Assembly: GCF_001689125.2 (NCBI RefSeq)
Contig: NZ_CP015405.2
Span: forward strand, 3,141,001 to 3,205,000
Source of the DNA: Blautia pseudococcoides
GTDB lineage: Bacteria; Bacillota; Clostridia; Lachnospirales; Lachnospiraceae
Length of the DNA stretch: 64,000 nucleotides
Reading direction: 5' to 3'
Every line of letters begins with the position of its first letter. The stretch's first letter is position 1. This document shows, piece by piece, positions 63,561 to 64,000 of the stretch. The position numbers and the translations under genes were made by a program. The notes beneath the pieces are model-generated. The model did not search any database and had not been told where the DNA came from. It saw only the letters and a program-made list of their open reading frames with translations.

Positions 63561-64000
63561 TTAATTCTTTCTGGCGGTCACAGACACCCATTCGCCCTGA
63601 TAGGTCACCTCCAGGACCTCAAGGCCGGCATCCTTCACTGCCTTCACCACAGTTTCTTCCTTATTATCAATGATTCCAGATGTGATATAAATGCCGCCCT
63701 TTTTCATCTGGTTCAGAATGACCGGAGTGAGGGGTACCAGCACATCAGCCAGAATATTGGCAGCCACAATATCGTATTTTTCATACCCCACCTTGTCCTG
63801 GACGGTTTTGTCATCAATGATGTTTCCGATCATCATGTCAAAGCTCTCAGGCGGAATATCATTTACTTCCTTATTTTCCTCCACCGCGGGAACTGCACAG
63901 GGATCCAAATCTGTCCCCACAGCGTGCTTCGCTCCCAGTTTCAGGGCTACGATGGAAAGGATGCCGCTTCCGGTGCCCACATCCAGAAGTTCTGTCTCGG
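63561..64000 (-). CDS. prmA: Ribosomal protein L11 methyltransferase PrmA, C-terminal part (cut by window edge)
   Basis: Carboxy-terminal about 146 codons of the L11 lysine trimethyltransferase. The SAM site DVGTGSGILSIVALKLGAKH is at the window edge; GTDLDPCAVPAVEENKEVND, DIVAANILADVLVPLTP and SGIIDNKEETV follow. Reading continues past 64000, so the start is not seen. It is 12 nt upstream of rsmE and heads the translation-linked group prmA-rsmE-nifS-thiI. Confidence 0.93.
   Translation of the reverse strand, partial: ETELLDVGTGSGILSIVALKLGAKHAVGTDLDPCAVPAVEENKEVNDIPPESFDMMIGNIIDDKTVQDKVGYEKYDIVAANILADVLVPLTPVILNQMKKGGIYITSGIIDNKEETVVKAVKDAGLEVLEVTYQGEWVSVTARKN

Overview
The window reads as chromosomal DNA of an anaerobic, spore-capable Gram-positive of the Clostridia, most likely Lachnospiraceae (a Blautia-like genome would fit). 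Pointers are PolC, CodY, SigK, a CIRCE-controlled groESL, IreB, RNase J, DUF1292 and YlbF proteins, BMP-type and YesMN/DUF624 sugar loci, a T-box leader, and strong AGGAGG ribosome sites with some TTG and GTG starts. The species call is inference; the gene identities mostly are not. About 60 protein genes and one tRNA gene are supported, roughly three quarters of them on the minus strand. No rRNA, CRISPR array, intact IS element or prophage was seen.

Layout. 1-5 kb (minus): 5' part of polC after ispG, then a TelA/XpaC pair. 5.1-10.5 kb: ilvE (plus), thyA-dfrA, a sodium-dependent (NSS) transporter behind a T-box riboswitch, and a VanZ-like protein facing birA. 11.5-16.7 kb: a BMP-lipoprotein nucleoside-type ABC operon. 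16.7-19.8 kb: single genes (lysophospholipase-like hydrolase, tetra-cluster ferredoxin, cupin, DUF554, DarA-type PII-like protein). 20.2 kb: tRNA-Gly(GCC), followed by a patchy 2.7 kb islet with decayed mobile-element sequence, an XRE-cupin regulator, a shortened HD protein and a LysE exporter. 23.1-26 kb: nitroreductase and a GntR-regulated ABC exporter.

26-39.3 kb is a carbohydrate utilisation locus. A YesM/YesN two-component system lies upstream of a sugar-binding lipoprotein, two permeases, two tandem GH31 glycosidases, a DUF624 membrane protein and a YicI-type GH31 alpha-xylosidase, all in one direction. Three GH31 enzymes behind one importer suggest alpha-xyloside or alpha-glucoside oligosaccharides are imported and trimmed inside the cell. 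No ATPase for the importer is present, so a shared MsmK-type ATPase elsewhere is likely.

39.4-50.7 kb is housekeeping: cell-wall amidase, guaB, a DUF6106-like membrane protein, groEL/groES, codY, topA, dprA, comM. Between codY and topA lies a 243-bp palindromic element whose long arms enclose two further perfect hairpins; it is the least explained structure in the window. 50.9-64 kb: AraC regulator, small XRE protein, sigK, then a long minus-strand series (ireB-ruvX-DUF1292-rnj-ylbF-YceG-like-trmR-trhP), mtaB, an HPr-like protein without the phosphocarrier histidine, and prmA-rsmE-nifS-thiI for ribosome methylation and tRNA thiolation. Both window edges cut a gene (polC and prmA).
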